Assembly (NCBI GenBank): GCA_009469585.1
Contig: SSXW01000007.1
Location: 1-64,000, forward strand
DNA length: 64,000 bases
Direction: 5' to 3'
From: Dechloromonas sp. Dech2017
GTDB lineage: Bacteria > Pseudomonadota > Gammaproteobacteria > Burkholderiales > Rhodocyclaceae
Of this stretch, positions 14,353-23,531 are shown piece by piece; the stretch's first letter is position 1; every line of letters begins with the position of its first letter. Under the pieces are notes generated by a model. The model was not told where the DNA came from and ran no database searches. It saw only the letters and a program-made list of their open reading frames with translations. The position numbers and the translations under genes were made by a program.

Positions 14353-15151
14353 TGCCAGGCTCCCAATGTTCGATTTTGATTTTTTGGCCAAAAAGCCGGT
14401 CGACCGTAGCGATCACCGGCGCCGGCGCGCCGCTCGTCGCCATCGCCAGCCGCCCCGCCCCGCCGCCCTGCAGGTGGCCGGCGAGCAGCACGCGCTCGAG
14501 CTGGCGGGCCACTGCTTCGCCGGTGTCGAGCAGCACGGTGCCGGCCGGCATCCGCCGGGCGATACCGTCGGCCACCCACGGGTAATGCGTGCAGCCGAGC
14601 ACCACGACATCGGCCCCGGCCTGCGCCAGCGGCGCCACGAAACGGTCGAGCAGGGCTTCGATCTGCGGGCTGTCCGGGCCGTCGTTCTCGATGGCGTCGG
14701 CCAGCCCGGGGCAAGCCTGGGCGAGCACCTGCACGTGATGGGCATGGTTGGCGACCAGGCGCTGGAAACGCTCGCTGTGCAAAGTGCGCGTCGTGGCCAG
14801 CACGCCGATCACGCCGCGTTGGCTGAGGGCGGCGGCTGGCTTGACGCCCGGCTCGAGCGCCACGACGGGCAGCGCGGCAGCCGCCCGGATGGCCTCGGCG
14901 GCGGCCGCCGTCGCCGTGTTGCAGGCGATGACCATGGCCTTGGCGCCGCGCCGGTGCAGCGCCTCGGCGATGGCCACGCCACGCTGGCGCAGAAAGGCCT
15001 CGGGGCGGTCGCCGTAAGGGAGGTGGCGGGTATCAGCGAAATAGAAAAAATCCTCCTGCGGCAGCCGCTCGCGCAAGGCGCGCAACACGGTGAGGCCGCC
15101 CAGGCCGGAGTCGAAAACGGCGATGGGGTGGTTCAACGGGAAATAGTCCAT
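14345..15151 (-). CDS. murI: glutamate racemase
   Basis: Interconverts L- and D-glutamate for peptidoglycan synthesis, cytoplasmic. 268 residues. The N-terminal FDSGLGGLTVL motif is followed by the two catalytic cysteines, Cys77 in VIACNTAT and Cys187 in VLGCTHYPW. FADTRHLPYGDRP carries the substrate loop. Copy 6 of the dispersed motif falls in its last 25 codons (VDRLFGQKIKIEH), in the poorly conserved tail. The stop overlaps the CoA-transferase start. Confidence 0.95.
   Translation of the reverse strand: MDYFPLNHPIAVFDSGLGGLTVLRALRERLPQEDFFYFADTRHLPYGDRPEAFLRQRGVAIAEALHRRGAKAMVIACNTATAAAAEAIRAAAALPVVALEPGVKPAAALSQRGVIGVLATTRTLHSERFQRLVANHAHHVQVLAQACPGLADAIENDGPDSPQIEALLDRFVAPLAQAGADVVVLGCTHYPWVADGIARRMPAGTVLLDTGEAVARQLERVLLAGHLQGGGAGRLAMATSGAPAPVIATVDRLFGQKIKIEHWEPGSD
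14371..14408 (-). repeat. GGTCGAC/A-tract repeat, copy 6
   Basis: Minus strand: TACGGTCGAC, CGGC, TTTTT, GGCC, then AAAAAATCAAAATCG. It sits in sense orientation within the 3' end of murI and is slightly longer than other copies at the A-rich end. Confidence 0.7.
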
Positions 15152-15217
15152 CAGGAAGTCTGCTGATTTCTAAATGCAGGATCGGGCAATTACCAGTGCA
15201 TATGGTAAATGCCGCCC

Positions 15218-15484
15218 CTAGTTCTCGTAGTGATACCGGCAAGCGATGATCACCAAATCAGCGCCATCCACGCAATAAACCAGACGATGCGTATCGTCGA
15301 TACGGCGCGACCAGAAGCCGGAGAGGTTTTCCTTCAGCGGTTCGGGTTTGCCGATGCCATCGAAGGGTTCACGCAGGCAATCGCGAATGACGGCGTTGAT
15401 CCGTTTCAAGGTCTTCCGGTCCTGCCCCTGCCAGTACTGGTAGTCGTCCCAGGCGGCAAGGGTCCAGGTGATCCGGCTAGGCAT
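15218..15484 (-). CDS. yoeB: YoeB-family mRNA interferase toxin
   Basis: 88 residues, the family length. ITWTLAAWDDYQYWQGQDRK at the N-terminus, EPLKENLSGFWSRRIDDTHRLVY in the middle and the terminal CRYHYEN carry the Glu, Arg and His-Tyr residues of the YoeB active site. Toxins of this family cut mRNA at the ribosomal A site. The ATG overlaps the antitoxin stop by 8 bases (ATGCCTAG), the usual antitoxin-first coupling. Confidence 0.93.
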   Translation of the reverse strand: MPSRITWTLAAWDDYQYWQGQDRKTLKRINAVIRDCLREPFDGIGKPEPLKENLSGFWSRRIDDTHRLVYCVDGADLVIIACRYHYEN

Positions 15485-15731
15485 CCGTCAAATCCTGCGC
15501 CTTGGTTTTGCCTTTGCGGTATTGCTCGATGGAACGCGCCAGGTGAGCCGCGTTGGCCGGTGACTTCAGGAGATGGACCGTTTCCATCAGGCTGTTGAAG
15601 GTATCGAGCGACATCACGACGGCATCCGAGGCGTTGCGCCGGGTAATCACCGTGTAGTCGGCGTCGTCGCTGACCTGATCGATGATGGATTTGAGGGTGT
15701 TGCGAGCATCGGAGAAATTGACAACGCGCAT
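15477..15731 (-). CDS. yefM: YefM-family antitoxin
   Basis: The start at 15731 (MRVVNFSDARNTLKSIID) is chosen because it begins the Phd/YefM fold; upstream codons are unconserved. 84 residues. The N-terminal half binds DNA (VITRRNASDAVVMSLDTFNS) and the C-terminal helix (about 50-84) should wrap the toxin. It neutralises YoeB and, with it, represses its own promoter. It lies directly upstream of and overlapping yoeB. Confidence 0.92.
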   Translation of the reverse strand: MRVVNFSDARNTLKSIIDQVSDDADYTVITRRNASDAVVMSLDTFNSLMETVHLLKSPANAAHLARSIEQYRKGKTKAQDLTDA

Positions 15732-15799
15732 GACGTTCAACCTGTTCAATATACGGTACAAGTCTAACCAGGCCGGCTGGCCAGCGCAAGCGCCTTCAG

Positions 15800-16336
15800 T
15801 CATTTGGCGATGGGCCAGTCCGCCTTCAGCATCCGGTCGTAGAGCACGACATTGACCGTCGCCGCCAGGTTGATGCAGCCGTGGGTCGGGATGTAGACGA
15901 TGTCCCGGCACCAGGCCGTGACGCCTTTGGTGAGGCTGCCATCCTCCGGGCCGAAGATGTAGAAGGCGCGTTCGGGGTGGGCGTAGGTGGTCAGCGGCGT
16001 GGCGTCGGGATGCACTTCGACGGCGACCGGCACGCAGCCGAAGGGGATGACCTGCCGCAGGTCGTCGACGCCGATCAGCGGCAGCTGGCGATGGACCTGC
16101 TTGGTGTCGGTGCGGAAGCGGGCGGCGCGCTCGTAGCGCTGGCCGGTGTAGAACACGCTGTTGACGCCGTAGCAGCCGGCGGCGCGGAGGATGGCGCCGA
16201 CGTTCTCCGGCCCTTTCGGGTTGTGCAGGCCGAGGCAGGCGTAGCCGGTGCAGTCGTGGACGGCCTGCTTGCGGGTGATGGTTGCAGTTCCCGGCCGGGG
16301 CGCAGCCAAGAGGTCGGAGCGGGCATCGTCGATCAT
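15800..16336 (-). CDS. SpoU/TrmH-family RNA methyltransferase
   Basis: 178 residues forming only the SPOUT catalytic domain, without an N-terminal substrate-binding extension. It has the three family motifs: LHNPKGPENVGAILRAAGCYG (motif 1 with Asn and Arg), FYIFGPEDGSLTKGV (motif 2 with Gly-Pro-Glu) and VYIPTHGCINLAATVNVVLY (motif 3). It binds SAM in a trefoil knot and methylates RNA, most likely ribose 2'-O. The exact RNA target is not determinable. It is preceded by the icd terminator, so it is transcribed separately. Confidence 0.88.
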   Translation of the reverse strand: MIDDARSDLLAAPRPGTATITRKQAVHDCTGYACLGLHNPKGPENVGAILRAAGCYGVNSVFYTGQRYERAARFRTDTKQVHRQLPLIGVDDLRQVIPFGCVPVAVEVHPDATPLTTYAHPERAFYIFGPEDGSLTKGVTAWCRDIVYIPTHGCINLAATVNVVLYDRMLKADWPIAK

Positions 16337-16361
16337 CTACGAATTGTACCGCCCGAAAAGC

Positions 16362-16388
16362 GAAAAGCCCCCGGTCCGGGGGCTTTGG
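16362..16388 (-). terminator. intrinsic terminator of icd
   Basis: AAAGCCCCC and GGGGGCTTT arms around a short GGTCC-like loop, followed on the minus strand by TTCGCTTTTC. It lies just after the icd stop. Confidence 0.8.
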
Positions 16389-16403
16389 CGGGAATCGACG
16401 GCC

Positions 16404-17645
16404 TTACATGCGGGCGATCATGGCGTCGCCGAAGCCGGAACAGGACAGCTCGTCGGCGCCCTGCATCAGGCGGGCGAAGTCGTAGGTCACCTGCTTGTCG
16501 CCGATGGCCGCTTCCATGGCCTTGATCACCAGGTCGGCGGCCTCGGTCCAGCCCAGGTGGCGCAGCATCATTTCGGCGGAAAGGATCAGCGAACCGGGGT
16601 TGACCTTGTCCAGCCCGGCATATTTCGGCGCCGTGCCGTGCGTCGCCTCGAAGCAGGCGTACTGGTCGGAAATGTTGGCGCCCGGGGCGATGCCGATGCC
16701 GCCGACCTGGGCGGCCAGCGCGTCGGAGATGTAGTCGCCGTTCAGGTTGGTGGTGGCGATCACGTCGTATTCGGCCGGCCGCAACAAAATCTGCTGCAGG
16801 AAGGCGTCGGCGATGGAATCCTTGATCGTGATCTCGCGGCCGGATTTGGGATTGGTGATCTTGCACCACGGGCCACCGTCGATCAGCTCGGCGCCGAATT
16901 CATCCCGGGCCAGCTGGTAGGCCGTGTCGCGGAACAGGCCTTCGGTGAACTTCATGATGTTGCCCTTGTGCACGATGGTCACCGACTTGCGGTCGTTGTC
17001 GATGGCGTACTGGATGGCGGCGCGCACCAGGCGGGATGTGCCCTCTATCGAGATCGGCTTGATGCCGATGCCGGAGGACTCAGGAAAACGGATCTTCTTG
17101 ACGCCCATTTCCTTCTGCAGGAAATCGACGACCTTCTTGCAGGCTTCGGAGTTGGCCGCCCACTCGACGCCGGCGTAGATGTCCTCGGTGTTCTCGCGGA
17201 AGATGACCATGTTGGTCAGCTCGGGATTCTTCAGCGGCGAGGGTACGCCCTTGAAATACTGCACCGGGCGGACGCACTGGTAGAGGTCGAGTTCCTGGCG
17301 CAGCGCCACGTTCAGCGAACGGATGCCGCCGCCGACCGGCGTCGTCATCGGCCCCTTGATCGACACCGAGTATTCCTTCAGGGCGTCGAAGGTTTCCTTG
17401 GGGAACCATTCGTCGGGGCCGTAGAGGCGGGTCGATTTCTCGCCGGCGTAGACTTCCATCCAGTGGATTTTCTTTTTACCGCCATAAGCCTTGTCGACCG
17501 CAGCATCGATCACCTTGATCATGACCGGCGTGATGTCGATGCCAATGCCGTCGCCTTCGATGTAGGGAATGATCGGGTTGTCGGGAACCGGCTGCCCCGG
17601 AACGATCTTCGCGCCGCCTTGCGGAACCTTGATGTGTGATGTCAT
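16404..17645 (-). CDS. icd: NADP-dependent isocitrate dehydrogenase, dimeric type
   Basis: Oxidises isocitrate to 2-oxoglutarate in the TCA cycle. 413 residues, close to the E. coli enzyme. The region [20 protein letters not shown] carries Ser110, equivalent to the serine that AceK phosphorylates to inactivate Icd. Further conserved segments are [13 protein letters not shown] and [14 protein letters not shown], plus [20 protein letters not shown] with the metal-binding Asp. It lies between its own terminator and that of the monomeric isozyme gene, so it is separately transcribed. A weak copy of the dispersed motif overlaps codons near residue 48-60. Confidence 0.96.
   Translation of the reverse strand: MTSHIKVPQGGAKIVPGQPVPDNPIIPYIEGDGIGIDITPVMIKVIDAAVDKAYGGKKKIHWMEVYAGEKSTRLYGPDEWFPKETFDALKEYSVSIKGPMTTPVGGGIRSLNVALRQELDLYQCVRPVQYFKGVPSPLKNPELTNMVIFRENTEDIYAGVEWAANSEACKKVVDFLQKEMGVKKIRFPESSGIGIKPISIEGTSRLVRAAIQYAIDNDRKSVTIVHKGNIMKFTEGLFRDTAYQLARDEFGAELIDGGPWCKITNPKSGREITIKDSIADAFLQQILLRPAEYDVIATTNLNGDYISDALAAQVGGIGIAPGANISDQYACFEATHGTAPKYAGLDKVNPGSLILSAEMMLRHLGWTEAADLVIKAMEAAIGDKQVTYDFARLMQGADELSCSGFGDAMIARM
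17466..17502 (-). repeat. GGTCGAC/A-tract repeat, weak copy 7
   Basis: Minus strand: TGCGGTCGAC, then AAGGCTTATGGCGGT, then AAAAAGAAAATCC. The left box is perfect and the right box A-rich, but the middle A-tract is missing. It is in sense orientation inside icd, so codon constraint may explain part of the match. Confidence 0.4.
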
Positions 17646-17786
17646 AGCCTCTCCTGTGCGTTGTTATCGGACGACGAACCCGAGGCCGGCCCCTGACGGG
17701 GACTCCGCCCCGGATACCTCACCGGGCTGATGGAGCGGTCGATTATGCAGCAAAAGGAAGCCCGGTGTCAGCCGGCCGCCGCAATG

Positions 17787-17824
17787 AAAACGGCCCGCTT
17801 CCCCGAGCCGGGGAAGCGGGCCGC
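17787..17824 (-). terminator. strong intrinsic terminator of the monomeric idh gene
   Basis: A 14-base stem (GCGGCCCGCTTCCCC with GGGGAAGCGGGCCG) has a 5-base loop and is followed by TTTTCATT on the minus strand, 16 bases after the idh stop. Confidence 0.9.
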
Positions 17825-17839
17825 AAGCGTTGGCAGGGC

Positions 17840-20077
17840 TTAGGCCTTGGCCGATTTCAGCGCGGCGTTCAGCGTCGGGCTGGGACGCATGACCGCCTTG
17901 CACTTGTCGGAATCGGCCTTGTAGTAGCCACCGATATCGACCGGCTTGCCCTGCACCGTCTTCAACTCGGCGACGATCTGCCCTTCGTTGTCGGTCAGCG
18001 TCTTGGCCAGCTTGGCGAAGTGGGCGGCCAATTCGCTGTCCTCCTTCTGGGCAGCCAGTTCCTGCGCCCAGTACATGGCGAGGTAGAACTGCGAACCGCG
18101 GTTGTCGAGTTCACCGGTCTTCGGCGACGGCGACTTGTTGTTGTCGAGCAGCTTGCCGGTGGCGGCGTCGAGCGTCTTGGCGAGCAGCACGGCGCGCTTG
18201 TTGCCGTCCTTGATGCCCTGCTCTTCGAGCGACACGGCGAGGGCCAGGAACTCGCCGAGCGAATCCCAGCGCAGGTGGTTTTCCTGGGTCAGCTGCTGAA
18301 CGTGCTTGGGAGCCGAGCCGCCGGCGCCGGTTTCGTACATGCCACCGCCGTTCATCAGCGGGACGATGGACAGCATCTTGGCCGAGGTCCCGAGTTCCAT
18401 GATCGGGAAGAGGTCGGTCAGGTAGTCGCGCAGGATGTTGCCGGTCACCGAGATGGTATCCAGGCCGCGGGCCACGCGCTCGAGCGAGTAACGCATGGCG
18501 CGGACCTGCGACATGATCTGGATGTCGAGGCCGGTGGTGTCGTGATCCTGGAGGTACTTGGTGACCTTCTTGATCAGCTCGTTCTCGTGCGGACGATAGG
18601 CGTCGAGCCAGAAGACGGCCGGAGTATTCGACTGGCGGGCGCGGGTGACGGCCAGCTTGACCCAGTCACGGATCGGGGCGTCCTTGACCTGGCACATGCG
18701 CCAGATGTCCCCCTGCTCGACGTTCTGGGTGAGCAGGACTTCGCCGGTGGCGTTATCGACGATGTTGGCGATGCCGTCCTCGGCGATTTCGAAGGTCTTG
18801 TCGTGCGAGCCGTATTCCTCGGCCTGCTGGGCCATGAGGCCGACGTTGGGCACCGTTCCCATGGTCCGCGGATCGAAGTTGCCGTGCCACTTGCAGAAGT
18901 TGATCATCTCCTGGTAGATGCGGGCAAAGGTCGATTCCGGCATCACGCACTTGGAGTCGTACTGCTTGCCGTCGGCGCCCCACATCTTGCCGCCCTGGCG
19001 GATCATGGCCGGCATTGAGGCGTCGACGATGATGTCGTTGGGCGAGTGGAAGTTGGTAATGCCCTTGGCCGAATCGACCATGGCCAGGCGCGGGCGGTGT
19101 TCCTGGCAGGCGTGCAGGTCGCGGATGATCTCGTCGCGCTTCGATTCCGGCAGCTGCTTGATCTTGTCGTAAAGGTCGACCATGCCGTTATTGACGTTGA
19201 TGCCCAGCTCGGCGAAGGTCTTGCCGTGCTTCTCGAAGGCTTCCTTGTAGTAGATCTTGACGCAGTGGCCGAAGACGATGGGGTGCGAGACCTTCATCAT
19301 CGTCGCCTTGACGTGCAGCGAGAAGAGGATGCCGGACTGGCGGCAATCTTCGAGCTGGGCTTCGTAGAACTCGCACAGCGCCTTCTTGCTCATGAACATG
19401 GAGTCGATGATCTCGCCTTCGAGCAGCGACAGCTTGGGCTTGAGCACGGTGGTCTTGCCGCCCTTGGCGATCAGTTCCATGCGCACTTCGCGCGGCCGGT
19501 CGAGGGTCATCGACTTTTCGCCGTGGTAGAAGTCGCCGTGCTCCATGTGCGAAACATGGGTCTGCGACCATTGCTTCCATTCACCCATCGAGTGCGGGTG
19601 CTTCTTGGCGTAGTTCTTGACGGCACCCGGCGCGCGGCGGTCGGAGTTGCCTTCGCGCAGCACCGGGTTGACGGCGGAACCGAGGCATTTGCCGAAGCGG
19701 GCCTTGAGCGCCTTGGCTTCTTCAGTGTCGGCGGTTTCCGGGTAGTCGGGAATGTTGTAGCCTTTTTCCTGCAGTTCCTTGACGCAGGCCTTGAGCTGGG
19801 CGACGGAAGCCGAGATGTTGGGCAGCTTGATGATGTTGGTTTCCGGCAGCAGGCACTTCTTGCCCAGCTCGGCCAGGGTGTTCGGGAGGCGTTGTTCTTC
19901 GCTCAGGAATTCCGGGAATTCGGCGATGACGCGGGCCGACACGGAAATGTCGGCCTTCTCGATCTCGATGCCGGCCGGGCCGGCAAAGGTGCGGATGATC
20001 GGCAGAAAGGCACAAGTCGCCAGCAGGGGCGCCTCGTCCGTTAAGGTATAAATGATCTTCGACTTGCTTGCGGCCAT
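17840..20077 (-). CDS. idh: NADP-dependent isocitrate dehydrogenase, monomeric type
   Basis: Same reaction as Icd but an unrelated-length enzyme of about 80 kDa; 745 residues matches the monomeric family. Recognisable blocks include [20 protein letters not shown], the metal/substrate region [13 protein letters not shown] (about residue 540), [20 protein letters not shown] and [16 protein letters not shown]. It lies beside the dimeric icd in the same direction, with a strong terminator between, and divergent from aceK. The presence of both isozymes suggests different regulation: only the dimeric form has the AceK-sensitive serine. Confidence 0.96.
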   Translation of the reverse strand: MAASKSKIIYTLTDEAPLLATCAFLPIIRTFAGPAGIEIEKADISVSARVIAEFPEFLSEEQRLPNTLAELGKKCLLPETNIIKLPNISASVAQLKACVKELQEKGYNIPDYPETADTEEAKALKARFGKCLGSAVNPVLREGNSDRRAPGAVKNYAKKHPHSMGEWKQWSQTHVSHMEHGDFYHGEKSMTLDRPREVRMELIAKGGKTTVLKPKLSLLEGEIIDSMFMSKKALCEFYEAQLEDCRQSGILFSLHVKATMMKVSHPIVFGHCVKIYYKEAFEKHGKTFAELGINVNNGMVDLYDKIKQLPESKRDEIIRDLHACQEHRPRLAMVDSAKGITNFHSPNDIIVDASMPAMIRQGGKMWGADGKQYDSKCVMPESTFARIYQEMINFCKWHGNFDPRTMGTVPNVGLMAQQAEEYGSHDKTFEIAEDGIANIVDNATGEVLLTQNVEQGDIWRMCQVKDAPIRDWVKLAVTRARQSNTPAVFWLDAYRPHENELIKKVTKYLQDHDTTGLDIQIMSQVRAMRYSLERVARGLDTISVTGNILRDYLTDLFPIMELGTSAKMLSIVPLMNGGGMYETGAGGSAPKHVQQLTQENHLRWDSLGEFLALAVSLEEQGIKDGNKRAVLLAKTLDAATGKLLDNNKSPSPKTGELDNRGSQFYLAMYWAQELAAQKEDSELAAHFAKLAKTLTDNEGQIVAELKTVQGKPVDIGGYYKADSDKCKAVMRPSPTLNAALKSAKA

Positions 20078-20229
20078 ACTACCTCCTTATATTTGGTTTG
20101 ATTCGAGCGTGCCAAAACTTACAGCAGCATCCTTGCGCCATGCTTACGAACGACAACCTGACGAGTATCCGCGCCGGCACCCCCGGCGTCAAGGCCGCAG
20201 GCCATCCGTCCGGACGCCGCGCCGCCGCC

Positions 20230-20247
20230 CCCGGGCAGTTGCCCGGG
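20230..20247. promoter_or_regulatory. GC-rich palindrome upstream of aceK
   Basis: CCCGGGCA, GT, TGCCCGGG is a perfect 8-bp inverted repeat 45 bases before the aceK start. It has no T-run. It could be an operator or a leader hairpin; a TAGAAT -10-like hexamer follows at 20260. Confidence 0.35.
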
Positions 20248-20291
20248 CAGCCCGGTGCTAGAATCCCCGGCACATTGACAATGAGGTTCGC

Positions 20292-22064
20292 ATGAAGATC
20301 TCGGTCGGCCTTTACGGCACCAGCGCGCACCAGATCGCCCTGGCCATGATTCAGGGCTTCAACAAGCACTACACGCTGTTCCGCCGGACCAGCCGCGAAG
20401 CCAAGGCGCGTTTCGAGCAGGCCGACTGGCTGGGGGTGCACAAGGCGGTCAGGGAGCGCATCCGTTTCTACGACGACCGCGTCGACGAATGCGTCGAACG
20501 CCTGCGTGACGAATTCGATGCGGCGTCGATCGACGACTCCACCTGGCAGCAGGTCAAGCTGCTCTACATCGGCCTCCTGCTCAACCACAAGCAGCCGGAA
20601 CTGGCCGAGACCTTCTTCAACTCGGTAACGACCAAGATCCTCCACCGCAACTATTTCCACAACGACTTCATTTTCGTCCGCCCGACCATCTCGACCGAGA
20701 ACCTCGAAGGCGACGACACCCAGACCTACCGCAGCTACTACGCCAAGGAAGACGGTCTGCGCGGCGCGATCCGCAGCATCGTCACCGATTTCTCCTGGCA
20801 GCGCCCGTTCGCCGACCTCGACCGCGACGTCGAATTCATCTACGAAACGGTGCGCAAGTTCCTCGACGGCATGCCGCGCCGCGAGGTCAATTTCCAGATC
20901 CAGGTGCTCGGCTCGGCCTTCTACCGCAACAAGGCGGCCTACATCATCGGCAAGGCAATCAACGGGGCGACCGAGTACCCCTTCGCCATCCCGGTGCTAC
21001 ATGATGACGACGGGCAGTTGTACGTCGACACCATCCTGCTCGACGCCTGGCGGATCGGCCTGCTCTTCTCGCTGTCGCGGGCCTATTTCATGGTCGACAT
21101 GGAGGTTCCCTCGGGCTACGTCCAGTTCCTGCGCTCGATCATGCCGGCCAAGCCACGCTCCGAGCTGTACATCATGCTCGGCCTCGGCAAGCAGGGCAAA
21201 ACCATGTTCTTCCGCGACTTCATCTACCACCTGCACCATTCGGAAGATCAGTTCATCATGGCTCCCGGCATCCGCGGCCTGGTCATGCTGGTGTTCACGC
21301 TGCCTTCCTACCCCTACGTCTTCAAGCTGATCAAGGACGTCTTCGGCACCACCAAGAACACCGACCGGGCGACGGTGAAGAGCAAGTTCATGATGGTCAA
21401 GCAGGTCGACCGCGTCGGGCGGATGGCCGATACCCTGGAATTCTCCAACGTGCTTTTCCCTCTCAAGCGGTTCGACGACGAGGTGCTGGCCGAATTGCAC
21501 AAGCTGGCGCCCGACTGCTTCGAGGTCAACGGCGACCAGCTGATCATCAAGCACCTCTACATCGAACGCCGCATGGAGCCGCTCAACATCCACCTCGAAC
21601 GCATGGAAAGGAGCGGCAATGCCGAAGGCCTCGAACACGCCATCAAGGAGTACGGCAGCGCCATCCGCGAACTGGCGCAGGCCAACATCTTCCCCGGCGA
21701 CATGATGTGGAAGAACTTCGGCATCACCCGCTTCGGCCGCGTCGTCTTCTACGACTACGACGAAATCGAGTACATGACCGACTGCAATTTCCGGGCGATC
21801 CCGCCGGCCCCGGATTTCGAAACCGAAATGTCGGGCGAGGTCTGGTACGCCGTCGGCAAGAACGACGTCTTCCCCGAGGAATTCGCCACCTTCCTGCTCG
21901 CTTCGCCGACGCTGCGCAAGGTCTTCGTCAGGCACCACGCCGACCTGCTGTCAGCCAAATTCTGGCAGACGGCGCAGCAGAAAATCCGCGATGGCCATGT
22001 CGAGGATTTTTTCCCCTATCCGCCGGAACTGCGTTTCTGTAATCTGCCGGGTCCGCAAGGCTGA
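20292..22064 (+). CDS. aceK: isocitrate dehydrogenase kinase/phosphatase
   Basis: Bifunctional enzyme that phosphorylates Icd (inactive) and removes the phosphate, so controlling the branch to the glyoxylate shunt. 590 residues, the family length. The N-terminal regulatory half includes LLLNHKQPELAETFFNSV. The ATP-binding loop LGLGKQGKTMFFRDF sits at about 296-310, and the catalytic segment DMMWKNFGITRFGRVVFYDY carries the conserved Asp residues of both activities. The start ATG has an upstream GAGG. The gene is divergent from idh and unlinked to aceB (about 16 kb away), unlike the E. coli aceBAK operon. Confidence 0.96.
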   Translation: MKISVGLYGTSAHQIALAMIQGFNKHYTLFRRTSREAKARFEQADWLGVHKAVRERIRFYDDRVDECVERLRDEFDAASIDDSTWQQVKLLYIGLLLNHKQPELAETFFNSVTTKILHRNYFHNDFIFVRPTISTENLEGDDTQTYRSYYAKEDGLRGAIRSIVTDFSWQRPFADLDRDVEFIYETVRKFLDGMPRREVNFQIQVLGSAFYRNKAAYIIGKAINGATEYPFAIPVLHDDDGQLYVDTILLDAWRIGLLFSLSRAYFMVDMEVPSGYVQFLRSIMPAKPRSELYIMLGLGKQGKTMFFRDFIYHLHHSEDQFIMAPGIRGLVMLVFTLPSYPYVFKLIKDVFGTTKNTDRATVKSKFMMVKQVDRVGRMADTLEFSNVLFPLKRFDDEVLAELHKLAPDCFEVNGDQLIIKHLYIERRMEPLNIHLERMERSGNAEGLEHAIKEYGSAIRELAQANIFPGDMMWKNFGITRFGRVVFYDYDEIEYMTDCNFRAIPPAPDFETEMSGEVWYAVGKNDVFPEEFATFLLASPTLRKVFVRHHADLLSAKFWQTAQQKIRDGHVEDFFPYPPELRFCNLPGPQG

Positions 22065-22120
22065 TTTAATATTAGAAGAATCTAAAATACGTAGACACTT
22101 TTCCGCCGAGAGAGGACAGC

Positions 22121-23248
22121 ATGCCTATCAACATCGCGGTGGTCAGGGAACGTGCGTCCGGCGAAAGCCGGGTCGCCCTCGTTCCCGAGACTGCCAAAAA
22201 ATTCGCCGGGCTCGGCGCCAGCCTGCTCATGGAGCAAAGCGCCGGCATCGACAGTCATTTCCTTGATTCCGACTACGCCGGCGTAGCCATGGTGGCTGGC
22301 ATCCCCGAAGCCTATGGCCGGGCCGATTTGATTTTGCGGGTAAATCCGCCGTCGACCGCAGAGATCGAGGCCATGCCCGAAGGTTCGACGCTGATCGGCC
22401 TGCTCAAGCCGTACGACGACAAGGCCCGGCTGGCGGCGCTCAATGCCCGCCGCATCACCGCCTTCTCGCTGGAGTTGCTGCCGCGCATCTCGCGCGCCCA
22501 GAGCATGGACGCCCTGTCCAGCCAGGCCTCCTGCGCCGGCTACCAGTGCGGCCTGATCGCCGCTGCCCGGTGCACCAAGTTCTTCCCGATGCTGACCACC
22601 GCCGCCGGCACCATCCGCCCGGCCCGCGTGCTGGTCATCGGCGCCGGCGTCGCCGGCCTGCAGGCGATCGCCACCTGCAAGCGCCTTGGCGCCATGGTCG
22701 AGGCCTACGACGTCCGTGCCGCCGCCCGTGAGCAGATCGAGTCGCTCGGCGCCAAGTTCGTCGACACCGGCGTTTCAGCCGACGGCAGCGGCGGTTACGC
22801 CCGCGAGCTGACCGTCGAGGAAAAAGCCGCCCAGGCCGAGAAGCTGGCCAAGGCGGTGGCCGCCGCCGACGTCGTGATCACCACCGCCGCCATCCCCGGC
22901 AAAAAGGCGCCGACCATCATCACCCGCGACATGGTCGGGCGCATGAAGTACGGCGCCATCATCGTCGACATGGCCGCCGAATCGGGCGGCAACTGCGAAC
23001 TGACCCAAGCCGGCGAGCACGTCGTGGCCAACGACGTGAACATCCACGGGCCGCTCAACCTGCCGTCGCGCATGCCGACCCACGCCTCCGACCTGTACGC
23101 CAGGAACCTCTACAATTTCCTGTCGCCGTGGATCAAGGACGGCCAGCTGGCCATCGACTGGTCGGACGAGATCGTCGCCGGCACGCTGCTGTGCAAGGAC
23201 GGCACGACCGTCCACCCGGTGGTCAAACAAGTTCTGGGAGAAGCCTGA
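22121..23248 (+). CDS. pntAA: NAD(P) transhydrogenase subunit alpha, part 1
   Basis: NAD(H)-binding domain I of proton-translocating transhydrogenase, which transfers hydride from NADH to NADP+ using the proton gradient. 375 residues. RERASGESRVALVPETAKKF at the N-terminus and the Rossmann motif VIGAGVAGLQAIATCKRLGA (about 171-190) are diagnostic. A GAGAGG Shine-Dalgarno precedes ATG. It is the first of three coupled genes. Copy 8 of the dispersed motif is inside it. Confidence 0.95.
   Translation: MPINIAVVRERASGESRVALVPETAKKFAGLGASLLMEQSAGIDSHFLDSDYAGVAMVAGIPEAYGRADLILRVNPPSTAEIEAMPEGSTLIGLLKPYDDKARLAALNARRITAFSLELLPRISRAQSMDALSSQASCAGYQCGLIAAARCTKFFPMLTTAAGTIRPARVLVIGAGVAGLQAIATCKRLGAMVEAYDVRAAAREQIESLGAKFVDTGVSADGSGGYARELTVEEKAAQAEKLAKAVAAADVVITTAAIPGKKAPTIITRDMVGRMKYGAIIVDMAAESGGNCELTQAGEHVVANDVNIHGPLNLPSRMPTHASDLYARNLYNFLSPWIKDGQLAIDWSDEIVAGTLLCKDGTTVHPVVKQVLGEA
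22325..22360 (-). repeat. GGTCGAC/A-tract repeat, copy 8
   Basis: Minus strand: TGCGGTCGAC, GGCGG, ATTTA, CCCGC, then AAAATCAAATC. It is antisense inside pntAA, over codons for RADLILRVNPPSTAEIE. Confidence 0.75.
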
Positions 23249-23529
23249 TGGACGGCCTGCTTGCGCTCTACATCTTCATGCTCGCCGCCTTCACCGGCTA
23301 CGAGATCATCGCCAAGGTGCCGGTCATCCTGCACACGCCGCTGATGTCTGGCTCCAACTTCGTGCACGGCGTGGTCGTCGTCGGTGCCATGCTCATGCTC
23401 GGCAATGCCGACACCGTGCTGCAACAGGCCATCGGCTTCTTCGCCGTGGCGCTGGGCGCGGCCAATGCCGCCGGCGGCTACGTCGTCACCGAGCGCATGC
23501 TCGCCATGTTCAAGAAGAAGGAAGGCTGA
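23248..23529 (+). CDS. pntAB: NAD(P) transhydrogenase subunit alpha, part 2
   Basis: 93 residues with about three membrane helices (LLALYIFMLAAFTGYEII; GVVVVGAMLMLG; IGFFAVALGAANAAGGYVV). It supplies the first half of the membrane channel in organisms where PntA is split. The start at 23248 overlaps the pntAA stop as TGATG. pntB begins 2 bases after its stop. Confidence 0.93.
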   Translation: MDGLLALYIFMLAAFTGYEIIAKVPVILHTPLMSGSNFVHGVVVVGAMLMLGNADTVLQQAIGFFAVALGAANAAGGYVVTERMLAMFKKKEG

Positions 23530-23531
23530 CC

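Noticed and set aside
15735-15770. TATATT and palindromic bases before yefM as a defined promoter/operator
   Set aside because: No -35 hexamer at proper spacing and only partial symmetry, so I cannot place a specific site although autoregulation is expected for the family.
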